DNA of 64,000 bases. Source: M3007 sp040383605. Lineage in GTDB: Bacteria > Bacteroidota > Bacteroidia > Chitinophagales > Saprospiraceae. A model generated the notes under the pieces. It did not search any database and was not told where the DNA came from. It saw only the letters and a list, made by a program, of their open reading frames with translations. A program made the translations under genes and the position numbers. The stretch spans positions 1 to 64,000 of the forward strand of contig JBEIDF010000001.1 of the NCBI GenBank assembly GCA_040383605.1, in the 5' to 3' direction. Positions 7,358 to 15,377 of the stretch are shown here, in pieces (position 1 is the stretch's first letter; each line of letters opens with the position of its first letter).

Positions 7358-8650
7358 ATGTCCAAACCGCGTCTTTCTTTCTGGCAGATTATCAACATGA
7401 ATGTCGGTTTTTTCGGCATTCAGTACAGCTTTGGTTTACAGCAAAGCAACATGAGTCCCATTTACAAATATTTGGGCGCCGACGAGGCGAGCCTGCCCTT
7501 GTTGTGGCTGGCCGGCCCGATGACGGGCCTGATCGTGCAGCCGATCATCGGCGCGCTGAGCGATAAAACGACCAGTCGGCTGGGGCGGCGCACGCCGTAC
7601 TTTCTGATTGGCGCCGTGTTGGCGAGTCTTGGGCTGTTATTTATGCCGTTCAGTCCGACACTGTGGGTGGCTGCCAGTTTGTTGTGGATACTGGACGCAG
7701 CGAACAACATCACGATGGAGCCGTACCGGGCATTTGTAAGCGACAAACTGGATGAATCCCAGCATTCGGAGGGATTTTTGACCCAAAGTGCGTTTACCGG
7801 GCTGGGGCAGACCTTATCCTATCTGACGCCCACGATCCTGGTAGTGCTGGGCATGAACAAAGACGCCGTCAATGCGCAGCACATTCCGCATATCACGATT
7901 GCTGCCTTCGTGATCGGCGCAATTTTTTCGATTTCATCCATCTATTGGACGGTTCGGACGACGAAAGAGACGCCCTTGTCGGAAGAAGAAATTGCGCGCA
8001 TCAAAGCCATGCCCGCCGGCTGGGGGCATACGTTCCGGGAAATTGCCGATGCCATCCGCGACATGCCGCTGACGATGAAGCAACTGGCGTTTGTGATGCT
8101 TTTCCAGTGGTACGCCATGTTTTGTTACTGGCAATATATCGTGCTGTCGCTCTCTATGACCCTGTTTGGCTCTACCGACCAGACAACGGCGGGTTTTCGC
8201 GAAGCCGGGTTGATTAATGGTCAGATTGGCGGCTTTTACAATTTTGTCGCCTTTGCAGCGGCCCTTGCCATGACGCCTTTTACCCGGCGTTTCGGCCCTA
8301 AAACGATGCACGCCTTTTGCCTCGTCTGCGCGGGAATCGGCATGTGGTGCATCCCCTCGATCCACGATCAGCTCTGGTTGTATATTCCGATGATTGGCGT
8401 TGGCTTGGCTTGGGCCAGCCTGATGGGCAATCCGTACATCATGTTGGCGGGTAGTATCCCGCCCGAGCGCACGGGCGTTTATATGGGCATTTTTAATATG
8501 TTCATCGTGATTCCGATGATGATTCAAATTTTTACCCTGCCTTTGTTTTACGAGGCTTGGTTGGGCGGCAACCCGGAAAATGTCATCCGGCTGGCCGGCG
8601 TGCTGCTACTCGCCGCAGCAGGCGCTGTGTTATTCGTCAGAACAAAATGA
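7358..8650 (+). CDS. MFS transporter, GPH/SLC45-like (probable sugar transporter)
   Basis: This 430-residue protein has about 12 hydrophobic segments. It opens SFWQIINMNVGFFGIQYSFG and carries the loop motif GALSDKTTSRLGRRTPY between helices 2 and 3, typical of the glycoside-pentoside-hexuronide cation symporter and SLC45 sucrose/maltose carriers. These move sugars with protons or sodium across the inner membrane; the substrate cannot be read from sequence. The ATG at 7358 follows an A/T-rich tail of the heptamer repeat. No sugar enzyme neighbours it. The gene is bracketed by two same-orientation copies of repeat family 3 (7201-7345 and 8654-8750), which could permit deletion or movement as a unit. 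Confidence 0.85.
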   Translation: MSKPRLSFWQIINMNVGFFGIQYSFGLQQSNMSPIYKYLGADEASLPLLWLAGPMTGLIVQPIIGALSDKTTSRLGRRTPYFLIGAVLASLGLLFMPFSPTLWVAASLLWILDAANNITMEPYRAFVSDKLDESQHSEGFLTQSAFTGLGQTLSYLTPTILVVLGMNKDAVNAQHIPHITIAAFVIGAIFSISSIYWTVRTTKETPLSEEEIARIKAMPAGWGHTFREIADAIRDMPLTMKQLAFVMLFQWYAMFCYWQYIVLSLSMTLFGSTDQTTAGFREAGLINGQIGGFYNFVAFAAALAMTPFTRRFGPKTMHAFCLVCAGIGMWCIPSIHDQLWLYIPMIGVGLAWASLMGNPYIMLAGSIPPERTGVYMGIFNMFIVIPMMIQIFTLPLFYEAWLGGNPENVIRLAGVLLLAAAGAVLFVRTK

Positions 8651-8653
8651 AAT

Positions 8654-8750
8654 GGATTGGGGATTTCAGATTGGGGATTTATTTAATTGTGGTACATTTC
8701 TTTAAATATTAAGAAAACAACCCCAATCCGAAATCCCCAATCCCCAATCC
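8654..8750. repeat. Palindromic repeat family 3 copy 2
   Basis: GGATTGGGGATTTCAGATTG at the left and the complementary AATCCGAAATCCCCAATCC arms at the right enclose a loop with TGTGGTACATTTCTTTAAAT, matching copy 1 with few changes. It separates the convergent MFS and rtcB genes and ends 2 bp before the rtcB stop codon. Confidence 0.85.
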
Positions 8751-8752
8751 GT

Positions 8753-9952
8753 TCAGTCTTTGTAGGGATCAAAAACATCGGCCGGCGCCATAGCCACCCC
8801 GATCGGGCGCAATCGGTGTGCGACTTCGATAGCGCCATCGTGGTAAGACAGCACCTCGTCGAGTTTTTTGTAGCATTCCGGCGCTTCATCGGGGCCGCCG
8901 CCGCGCAGGACGACTCCTTGTTTTTTGACCTGCTTTTTTACGGAAATCCAATCCACCAATCCTTTACCCAGGTACTCCGGTTTGCCGTTTTTCCAGCGTT
9001 TTTTACCGGCGGCCTGCGTACGGCTCATCACGCGGCCGGCGCCGTGCACGGTAGAGTAGAGGCCTTGCGCGCTCAGCGGACTGTCCACACCGCGGACGAT
9101 CACCGAAGTGTCACCCATCGTGGCGCCGATAAAGCCGTATTGCCCCGGGAAGGCGGGTGTCGCGCCTTTGCGCACCACATAAAACTTTTCCCCGAAGTGC
9201 GTTTCCTCCCACAGGAAGTTGTGGTTGTTGTGCACGTCGAAGACCGATTTTGCGCCCAAGATTTCCAGCACTTTGTTTACGACGACATCCCGGCCGGCAT
9301 ACGCGTAATCGCCCGCCAGCCGAATCGCGGCGAGATAGTCCTGCCCGAGTTCGCTGTCAGCGTCGAACAGGATCGGCGGGGCGTCCATGCCGCCTTCTGG
9401 CACGTGCTCCGCAAACGCTTTTCCTTTGCTGAGGGCAATAAAGCCGGTCGTGGTTTTATGTCCGAAACCGCGCGACCCAAAGTGTACGCCGATCCAGAGC
9501 CAGCCGTTTTCATCCTCGAATAAGTCCACAAAGTGGTTGCCGGAACCGACGGTGCCGAGCTGCGGCATCGCCATGCGCATCAGGTCGCGCTGCGGCTTGA
9601 AGTCCGCCTTGCTGATCGAGTCGAACACCGGGTGGTCAATAGGTTTCGGGTTGGGACGACCCACGCCGAACCCAATTTGCTTGAAAATGGCGTCCATCAC
9701 TTTTTCAATATCTATATCAGCGGCTTTGATATTCGTTTGGCAGGCTTTGTTGCCGCAGGCAATGTCAAAGCCGACGCCCGAAAGGCTGATTTTGTCTTTG
9801 TACGCCACCACGCCGCCGATCGGGTGCCCGTACCCATAGTGGGCGTCGGCAGTGAGTACGGCAAAGTCTTCCGGGCCGCTGATGCAGCGCCGGATTTGCT
9901 CGATGGATTTGGCGTCAATGAGGGATTCTCCAAAAATCGTTACTTGTTCCAT
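8753..9952 (-). CDS. rtcB: RNA-splicing ligase RtcB
   Basis: This 399-residue enzyme joins 2',3'-cyclic phosphate (or 3'-phosphate) and 5'-OH RNA ends with GTP and divalent metal. Visible motifs in order are DAHYGYGHPIGGV, GFDIACGNKA with the metal-binding Cys, GTVGSGNHFVDLFED, GVHFGSRGFGHK, the HNNHNF segment, RKGATPA and STVHGAGRVMSR, whose His accepts GMP. The ATG at 9950-9952 (MEQVTIFGESLID) fits the family; an upstream in-frame ATG at 9982 would add ten unlikely residues. The protein belongs to the shorter RtcB group. No RtcA, archease or rtcR regulator is adjacent. It is divergent from the P-type ATPase gene. Confidence 0.93.
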   Translation of the reverse strand: MEQVTIFGESLIDAKSIEQIRRCISGPEDFAVLTADAHYGYGHPIGGVVAYKDKISLSGVGFDIACGNKACQTNIKAADIDIEKVMDAIFKQIGFGVGRPNPKPIDHPVFDSISKADFKPQRDLMRMAMPQLGTVGSGNHFVDLFEDENGWLWIGVHFGSRGFGHKTTTGFIALSKGKAFAEHVPEGGMDAPPILFDADSELGQDYLAAIRLAGDYAYAGRDVVVNKVLEILGAKSVFDVHNNHNFLWEETHFGEKFYVVRKGATPAFPGQYGFIGATMGDTSVIVRGVDSPLSAQGLYSTVHGAGRVMSRTQAAGKKRWKNGKPEYLGKGLVDWISVKKQVKKQGVVLRGGGPDEAPECYKKLDEVLSYHDGAIEVAHRLRPIGVAMAPADVFDPYKD

Positions 9953-9974
9953 AATTTTTCCAAACACGAGGGGC

Positions 9975-10009
9975 TTGCACAAAGTTCCCGGCTATTGCTC
10001 GTATATTTG
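9975..10009 (+). promoter_or_regulatory. Promoter of the P-type ATPase gene
   Basis: TATATTTG at 10002-10009 matches the -7 consensus. TTG at 9975-9977 is a possible -33 element with a 24-nt spacer. The ATG at 10030 lies 20 nt downstream of the box. Confidence 0.55.
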
Positions 10010-10029
10010 AACCGAAAATACCTGAATCC

Positions 10030-12552
10030 ATGGCGACGAAATACGCGCAAGCTTATTGGACGCGGCGCCCGGACGAGTTGTTCGCCGCGCTCGGTTCCGG
10101 TAATTCCGGCTTGTCACAGGCGGAGGCAGAGCGACAACTGGCCATCCGGCAGCGGCAGCAAGGCCGACGTCCGGACTGGCTAACCGATTTGATGCTGTTG
10201 TTTCGTCAGTTTAAAAGCCCCCTGGTGCTCCTGCTGGTACTGGCTGTATTGCTGTCTTTGGCCTTGGGCGACTACACGAATTCCCTGATTATTTTCAGTA
10301 TTTTATTTTTATCCAGCCTGCTTGGGTTTTGGCAGGAGCGGCATGCCGGCCGGGCCGTCCGGCGGCTGCAAGCGATGGTACGCATCCAGACCTCCGTTCG
10401 GCGCGACGGCGTATTGCGTTCCGTCCGGCTGGAAGAGATTGTCCCCGGCGATGTGGTATTTTTGAATGCCGGCTCTATTGTACCCGGCGACGGACTGCTT
10501 TTGTGGGAAAAGGACGTGCACGTCAACGAAGCGGCGCTGACCGGGGAGTCCTTTCCCGTGGAAAAGGACGGCGTGCCGGTTGCGGCGGATACGCCGCTCG
10601 GGCGTCGCGGCAACGTGTTGTACCAGGGTACCAGTGTGATGAGCGGGGAGGCGGAGATGCTGGTAGTTTGCACCGGCGACGAGACGGAACTGGGGCGCAT
10701 CGCCGCGCGCTTGTCGCAAAACCGCGAAACAACTGCTTTCCAGCACGGAATCAACCGCTTCGGGTTTCTGCTGATGCGCCTGACCTTTATTCTATCAACC
10801 GGATTGCTCTTATTCAACCTGTTCCTTGGCCGCCCCGCCGTCGAATCGGCGCTGTTCGCTATTGCGCTGGCCGTCGGACTAACACCCGAACTGCTCCCGG
10901 CGATTGTGGTCGCCACGCTCTCTGCCGGCGCCGACCGACTGGTGAAAGCAAAAGTGATCGTCAAAGAACTGGAGGCGATCCAGAACCTCGGCGCCGTGGA
11001 TATTTTGTGCTCTGACAAGACCGGCACCTTAACTACCGGGGAGGTGCGGGTGCATTCCGCCTGCGGCCTCGATCGGCAACAAAACGCCGAGGTGCTCCAA
11101 ATGGCGTATCTGAATGCCGCTTTTGAAAGCGGATTTAATAATCCGATGGATGTGGCGATCCGCCAATTGCCGGGAATGACGACGGATGGCTACACAAAAT
11201 TTGACGAGGTCCCGTACGATTTCACCCGGAAGCGGCTGAGTATCGTGGTTGCCCAGAACGGCCGACGGCTGATGATTACCAAGGGCGCGCTGCGCAACGT
11301 GCTGGATGTATGCAAACAGGTACAACTGCCGGGCGGTGCGACTGCCCCCCTCGAGGCGCACCGGGCCGAAATTGAAAGTTTTTTTGAACAGCAAAGCCAG
11401 TCTGGCCTGCGCACCATCGGCATTGCCGTTAAAGAGGTGACGGACGATCCGGTTATTAATATGGACGATGAGCAGGCGATGTGCTTTTTGGGATTTTTGT
11501 TCCTGCACGATCCGCCCAAAGCGGGCGCGTCGCGCGCCATTGCCGAACTGAACCAATTGGGCGTTGCCGTGAAAGTCATCACCGGCGACAACCGGATGGC
11601 GGCGGCGCATTTGGCAGCGGCCGTCGGACTCGATCCGGCGCGGATGGTCACCGGCGAGCAATTGGAACGTATGGATGATCTGGCCTTGGCGCATTTGGCG
11701 GTCGAGCAGCACGTTTTTGCGGAAATCGAGCCGTTTCAAAAGGAGCGGATCGTCAAGGCTATGCGCCGAAGCGGGCACGTAGTCGGTTATATGGGCGATG
11801 GGATCAACGATGCGGCGGCTCTCAAAGCAGCCGACGTCGGCATATCCGTGGATACTGCGGTGGATGTGGCTAAAGATGCAGCCGATCTGGTGCTTTTAGA
11901 AAAAGATCTGGACGTCTTGCACGCCGGTATCCTGGAAGGCCGAAAAACCTATTTGAATACGCTGAAATACATATTTATAACCACCAGCGCGAATTTTGGC
12001 AATATGTTGAGTTTGGCCGGAGTGTCCTTGCTCATTCCTTTCCTGCCGTTATTGCCCAAACAGATCTTATTTCTCAATTTTTTGTCTGATATCCCTGCGT
12101 TGTTTATTGCCTCCGACCGGGTGGATTCGGAGTTGATGCGGAAGCCGCAAAAATGGAATATTCGCCTGATCCGCAATTTTATGGTTGTTTTCGGGCTGCA
12201 AAGTTCGGTGTTTGATTACCTGACGTTTGGGCTGTTGCTCTGCATTTTTAAAGTAGGGGAGACGGCGTTTCAGACGGCTTGGTTTACGGAATCGGTGCTC
12301 ACAGAAGTATTTATCCTGATGATTATCCGCACCCGGCGGCCTTTTTTTCAGAGCCAGCCCTCGCTACTTCTGATGGGATCAGGCATTTTCATCGTATTGC
12401 TGACCCTGAGCGTACCGTATTGGGCGCCCTCGGCCTGGTTTAATTTCCAGCCGTTGCCCTGGTATATTCTGGGCAGCATGCTGGGCATTGCGGTGGCTTA
12501 CGGCTTGGTGTCCGAGTTGCTGAAAAGGAGATTTTACCAACAAATGATGTGA
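10030..12552 (+). CDS. mgtA: Magnesium-translocating P-type ATPase
   Basis: This 840-residue P3B-type ATPase has an N-terminal cation-ATPase domain (AYWTRRPDELFAALGSGNSG), the actuator motif NEAALTGESFPVEK, the phosphorylation motif CSDKTGTLTTGE, the hinge KVITGDNRMAAAHLA and GYMGDGINDAAALKAADVGI, with ten or so membrane helices. The LQAMVRIQTSVRR segment, the HDPPKAGA-like motif and the length match MgtA/MgtB, which import Mg2+ across the inner membrane. In enterobacteria expression is induced by low Mg2+ through long leaders; here the leader is only about 15-20 nt, so control must differ or act at the promoter. Other P-type specificities cannot be excluded. Confidence 0.9.
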   Translation: MATKYAQAYWTRRPDELFAALGSGNSGLSQAEAERQLAIRQRQQGRRPDWLTDLMLLFRQFKSPLVLLLVLAVLLSLALGDYTNSLIIFSILFLSSLLGFWQERHAGRAVRRLQAMVRIQTSVRRDGVLRSVRLEEIVPGDVVFLNAGSIVPGDGLLLWEKDVHVNEAALTGESFPVEKDGVPVAADTPLGRRGNVLYQGTSVMSGEAEMLVVCTGDETELGRIAARLSQNRETTAFQHGINRFGFLLMRLTFILSTGLLLFNLFLGRPAVESALFAIALAVGLTPELLPAIVVATLSAGADRLVKAKVIVKELEAIQNLGAVDILCSDKTGTLTTGEVRVHSACGLDRQQNAEVLQMAYLNAAFESGFNNPMDVAIRQLPGMTTDGYTKFDEVPYDFTRKRLSIVVAQNGRRLMITKGALRNVLDVCKQVQLPGGATAPLEAHRAEIESFFEQQSQSGLRTIGIAVKEVTDDPVINMDDEQAMCFLGFLFLHDPPKAGASRAIAELNQLGVAVKVITGDNRMAAAHLAAAVGLDPARMVTGEQLERMDDLALAHLAVEQHVFAEIEPFQKERIVKAMRRSGHVVGYMGDGINDAAALKAADVGISVDTAVDVAKDAADLVLLEKDLDVLHAGILEGRKTYLNTLKYIFITTSANFGNMLSLAGVSLLIPFLPLLPKQILFLNFLSDIPALFIASDRVDSELMRKPQKWNIRLIRNFMVVFGLQSSVFDYLTFGLLLCIFKVGETAFQTAWFTESVLTEVFILMIIRTRRPFFQSQPSLLLMGSGIFIVLLTLSVPYWAPSAWFNFQPLPWYILGSMLGIAVAYGLVSELLKRRFYQQMM

Positions 12553-12589
12553 TGTGGACGCGGCACTAGTCCAAAATTAGCCCGTTCAA

Positions 12590-12823
12590 TCAAGGTTCGC
12601 TGCTTTCCCGCCGCTCCCGATCCCAGTCGGTATATGCCAGCACAATAATCACCACGCCGAACAAGAGCATGAGGATTTTCGCGACGAAAGCGAACAGCCG
12701 CCCCGGCATGTCGAGAAACGACAAAAAGTACCAGCTCACGCCCACCATCTGCAGGATGATGGCTGTGAAACCGAATACCAATAAGAGAAATCCGCTAAGC
12801 GCCAGGAGGCCTTTATTTTTCAT
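12590..12823 (-). CDS. Small two-helix membrane protein
   Basis: This 77-residue protein has two hydrophobic segments (LLALSGFLLLVFGFTAIIL and, after a short loop, FAVAKILMLLFGVVIIVLAY, with slight breaks) and a charged tail DWDRERRESSEP. I recognise no family. It converges on mgtA and is divergent from the HMG-CoA lyase promoter region. The coding potential is supported by the clean membrane topology and an ATG followed by Lys-Asn-Lys. A function should not be inferred. Confidence 0.65.
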   Translation of the reverse strand: MKNKGLLALSGFLLLVFGFTAIILQMVGVSWYFLSFLDMPGRLFAFVAKILMLLFGVVIIVLAYTDWDRERRESSEP

Positions 12824-12932
12824 GTGTAAAATTTAAACAGTATAGCCGGCTTTTTTTGCCTAAATAGAAACCGAACGCATAACTTTGTCGAATCAAAAAA
12901 GTTTAGAGAGCAGGTCTCGGATTTTTTTGCCA

Positions 12933-12973
12933 GGTCAGAAAAGGCAAAAATAGGCGTATTTTTGCCTTTGACC
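12933..12973. promoter_or_regulatory. Bulged inverted repeat overlapping a TATTTTTG promoter box
   Basis: Bases 12933-12952 pair with 12957-12973: 12 contiguous pairs (AAGGCAAAAATA/TATTTTTGCCTT), a 3-nt bulge, then GGTCA/TGACC, around a GGCG loop. The right arm begins with TATTTTTG (12957-12964), a perfect -7 consensus for the HMG-CoA lyase gene. The symmetry could be an operator covering the promoter. Confidence 0.6.
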
Positions 12974-13011
12974 GAAAATCATGCACAGGCTCTAACCAAC
13001 ACCATCCTGCC

Positions 13012-13884
13012 TTGTTCGAATCTCAACAGGAAATAGCCGTCCGGCTCATCGAATGTCCGCGCGACGCCATGCAGGGGTTGCACGATTTCATTCCCACGGA
13101 TGTGAAAGCGGCGTACATCAACCAGTTGTTGCGCGTGGGCTTTCACACCATTGATTTCGGCTCTTTTGTATCGCCCAAAGCCATCCCGCAAATGCGCGAT
13201 ACTGCCGAGGTACTTGCAAAATTAGACCTTTCGGACGCTTCCGCTGCCTTACTGGCGATTGTCGCCAACCACCGCGGTGCGGAGGAGGCCTGCCAGTACG
13301 CTGAAATCCGGTATTTGGGCTACCCCTTCAGCATCAGCGAAACATTCCAGGTTCGGAATACCAACGCCACCATTGCCGAAAGCCTGGATCGTGTGCAAGC
13401 GATCCAGGAATTGTGCGTGGCAAATAATAAGGAATTGGTGCTGTATATCTCTATGGGCTTTGGAAATCCGTACGGCGACCCTTGGAATGTTGATATTGTG
13501 CAAAAATGGGTGGATAGCCTGGTACCCTTCGGTATCCGGATTTTTTCGCTGTCGGATACGATTGGCTGCTCCAACCCGGAAAACATCGCCTACCTGTTCA
13601 GCAGCCTCATCCCGGCTTATCCGGAAATCGAATTTGGCGCCCACCTGCACACCCAGCCCCACAACTGGCGCGAAAAAATAGACGCTGCCTGGCGCAGCGG
13701 CTGCCGCCGCTTCGACGGCGCGCTGCGCGGCTACGGCGGTTGCCCCATGGCAAAAGACGATCTGACCGGCAATATGGCTACGGAAAACCTGATTTTCTTT
13801 CTGGATGAACAAAGCGTGGACATCGGCATTAATCGCACGGCTTTTGGGAAAAGCATGGCTTTGGCCCTCGAGGTATTCCCGTAA
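13012..13884 (+). CDS. Hydroxymethylglutaryl-CoA lyase
   Basis: This 290-residue TIM-barrel enzyme of the HMGL-like family cleaves HMG-CoA to acetoacetate and acetyl-CoA, the last step of leucine breakdown. It keeps the substrate Arg-Asp in IECPRDAMQG, the metal histidines in GAHLHTQPHN and the catalytic Cys loop in GYGGCPMAKDDLTGNMATEN, then SDTIGCSNPENI upstream of these. The start is TTG at 13012: no ATG occurs in frame before the conserved VRLIECPRD segment, and translation further upstream is not protein-like. Related lyases of the same fold (for example citramalate or homocitrate synthases) lack this GGCP context. The MBOAT gene starts 5 nt after its stop. Confidence 0.88.
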   Translation: MFESQQEIAVRLIECPRDAMQGLHDFIPTDVKAAYINQLLRVGFHTIDFGSFVSPKAIPQMRDTAEVLAKLDLSDASAALLAIVANHRGAEEACQYAEIRYLGYPFSISETFQVRNTNATIAESLDRVQAIQELCVANNKELVLYISMGFGNPYGDPWNVDIVQKWVDSLVPFGIRIFSLSDTIGCSNPENIAYLFSSLIPAYPEIEFGAHLHTQPHNWREKIDAAWRSGCRRFDGALRGYGGCPMAKDDLTGNMATENLIFFLDEQSVDIGINRTAFGKSMALALEVFP

Positions 13885-13889
13885 CGTCA

Positions 13890-15377
13890 TTGAAAAGCAG
13901 CAATTCTCTTCCGCCCGTGGATATTCAAAAAATACTCGACCAGTTCATTTACCACCCGCAAGCGCCGCTCATTTTCAGCAGCGGTGCGTTTTTGTTTTTC
14001 TTTTTGTTCTTTCTGGTCATTTACCGGGCTTTGATTCCGTACACGCGTCTGCGCATTCTGTGGAGCATAATTTTTTCCGTGTTCTTTTATTATAAAAGCA
14101 GCGGCGTCTATTTTTTACTGTTGGTTTTCAGCGTTATTATTGATTTTTTTCTGGCCAGGTGGATTGAAAATGCGGCTTCTGCGCGGGCGCGAAAGGCACT
14201 GTTGGTGCTTAGTTTGGTAGCCAACCTGGGCATGTTGGCCTATTTCAAATATACCAATTACTTTTTATCGCTGTGGACGGCGGCGGCGGGCGGGGAATTT
14301 GTGCCGATGGATATTTTCCTGCCGGTTGGCATTTCTTTTTTTACTTTTCAGTCGCTGAGTTATACCATAGACGTTTATCGCGGCCAGTTGAAAGCCTTGG
14401 ACGATATTTGGGATTACGCATTTTTTGTGACCTTTTTTCCGCAGATGGTGGCCGGGCCGATTGTGCGCGCGCACGATTTTTTGCCGCAAATTCACCGCCC
14501 CCTGCAGGTCAGCCGGGAAGATTTTGGCCGGGGCGTTTTTCTTTTTTGTACCGGATTGTTTAAAAAAGCGGTGATTTCGGATTATATCAGCCTGAATTTT
14601 GTGGATCGCGTGTTCGATTCGCCCGCGCAATATTCCGGGTTAGAAAATTTAGCGGGCGTGTACGGTTATGCCCTGCAGATTTATTGCGATTTCAGCGGTT
14701 ACACGGATATGGCGATTGGAATCGGGCTACTCTTAGGTTTCCATTTTCCGATCAATTTCAACGCGCCGTATCGGTCGCTGAGCGTCACAGAGTTTTGGCG
14801 TCGTTGGCATATTTCGCTTTCCACCTGGTTACGCGACTACCTGTACGTGCCCCTGGGCGGCAACCGAAAGGGGCCCGTGCGCACCTACATCAATTTGATG
14901 CTGACGATGCTGCTGGGTGGACTTTGGCACGGCGCCGCCACCCGATTCATCGTTTGGGGCGGCTTGCACGGACTTGCTCTGGCCGTCGAGCGTTGGTGGA
15001 AGACTATTTTTCCCCACCCGCCGGGTATCATTCGGCGGGGTTTAGGCTGGCTGATCACCTTCCATTTTGTATGTTTTTGCTGGATATTTTTCCGCGCGCC
15101 GGACATAGACTCCGTGTGGCTGATGCTGGAGCAGATCGTTTTTTATTTTCATTGGGAGATCTGGCCGGAATTTTTGGCAGGTTATTCCGGCGTCCTCTTT
15201 TGGATTGCGGCTGGTTACGCGCTGCACTGGCTTCCGCAGTCGTTGGAGGGCTATGCGCAGCGCGGTGTTTCCCGGCTTCCGTTGCCGCTGAAGGCCGCCT
15301 TGGTGACTGCCGTGGTTGCGCTGGTAATGCAGATGAAATCAGCCGATGTGCAGCCCTTTATTTATTTTCAGTTTTAG
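13890..15377 (+). CDS. MBOAT-family O-acyltransferase (AlgI/DltB type)
   Basis: This 495-residue polytopic membrane protein has about ten helices and the signature run YCDFSGYTDMAIGIGLLLGF, then FWRRWHISLSTWLRDYLYVP, LGGNRKG and LLGGLWHGAATRFIVWGG, with the conserved active-site His in the last. Such enzymes transfer acyl groups across the membrane to polysaccharides or cell-wall polymers, usually with a partner SGNH/AlgJ-like protein. No partner gene is adjacent. The frame opens with TTG at 13890, 5 nt after the HMG-CoA lyase stop; a GTG at 13917 is an alternative. Its last 39 bp overlap the convergent gene at 15339. Confidence 0.88.
   Translation: MKSSNSLPPVDIQKILDQFIYHPQAPLIFSSGAFLFFFLFFLVIYRALIPYTRLRILWSIIFSVFFYYKSSGVYFLLLVFSVIIDFFLARWIENAASARARKALLVLSLVANLGMLAYFKYTNYFLSLWTAAAGGEFVPMDIFLPVGISFFTFQSLSYTIDVYRGQLKALDDIWDYAFFVTFFPQMVAGPIVRAHDFLPQIHRPLQVSREDFGRGVFLFCTGLFKKAVISDYISLNFVDRVFDSPAQYSGLENLAGVYGYALQIYCDFSGYTDMAIGIGLLLGFHFPINFNAPYRSLSVTEFWRRWHISLSTWLRDYLYVPLGGNRKGPVRTYINLMLTMLLGGLWHGAATRFIVWGGLHGLALAVERWWKTIFPHPPGIIRRGLGWLITFHFVCFCWIFFRAPDIDSVWLMLEQIVFYFHWEIWPEFLAGYSGVLFWIAAGYALHWLPQSLEGYAQRGVSRLPLPLKAALVTAVVALVMQMKSADVQPFIYFQF

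Noticed and set aside
10010..10029. Mg2+-sensing leader before the P-type ATPase
   Set aside because: Only about 20 nt separate the -7 box from the ATG, too short for a riboswitch or leader peptide.
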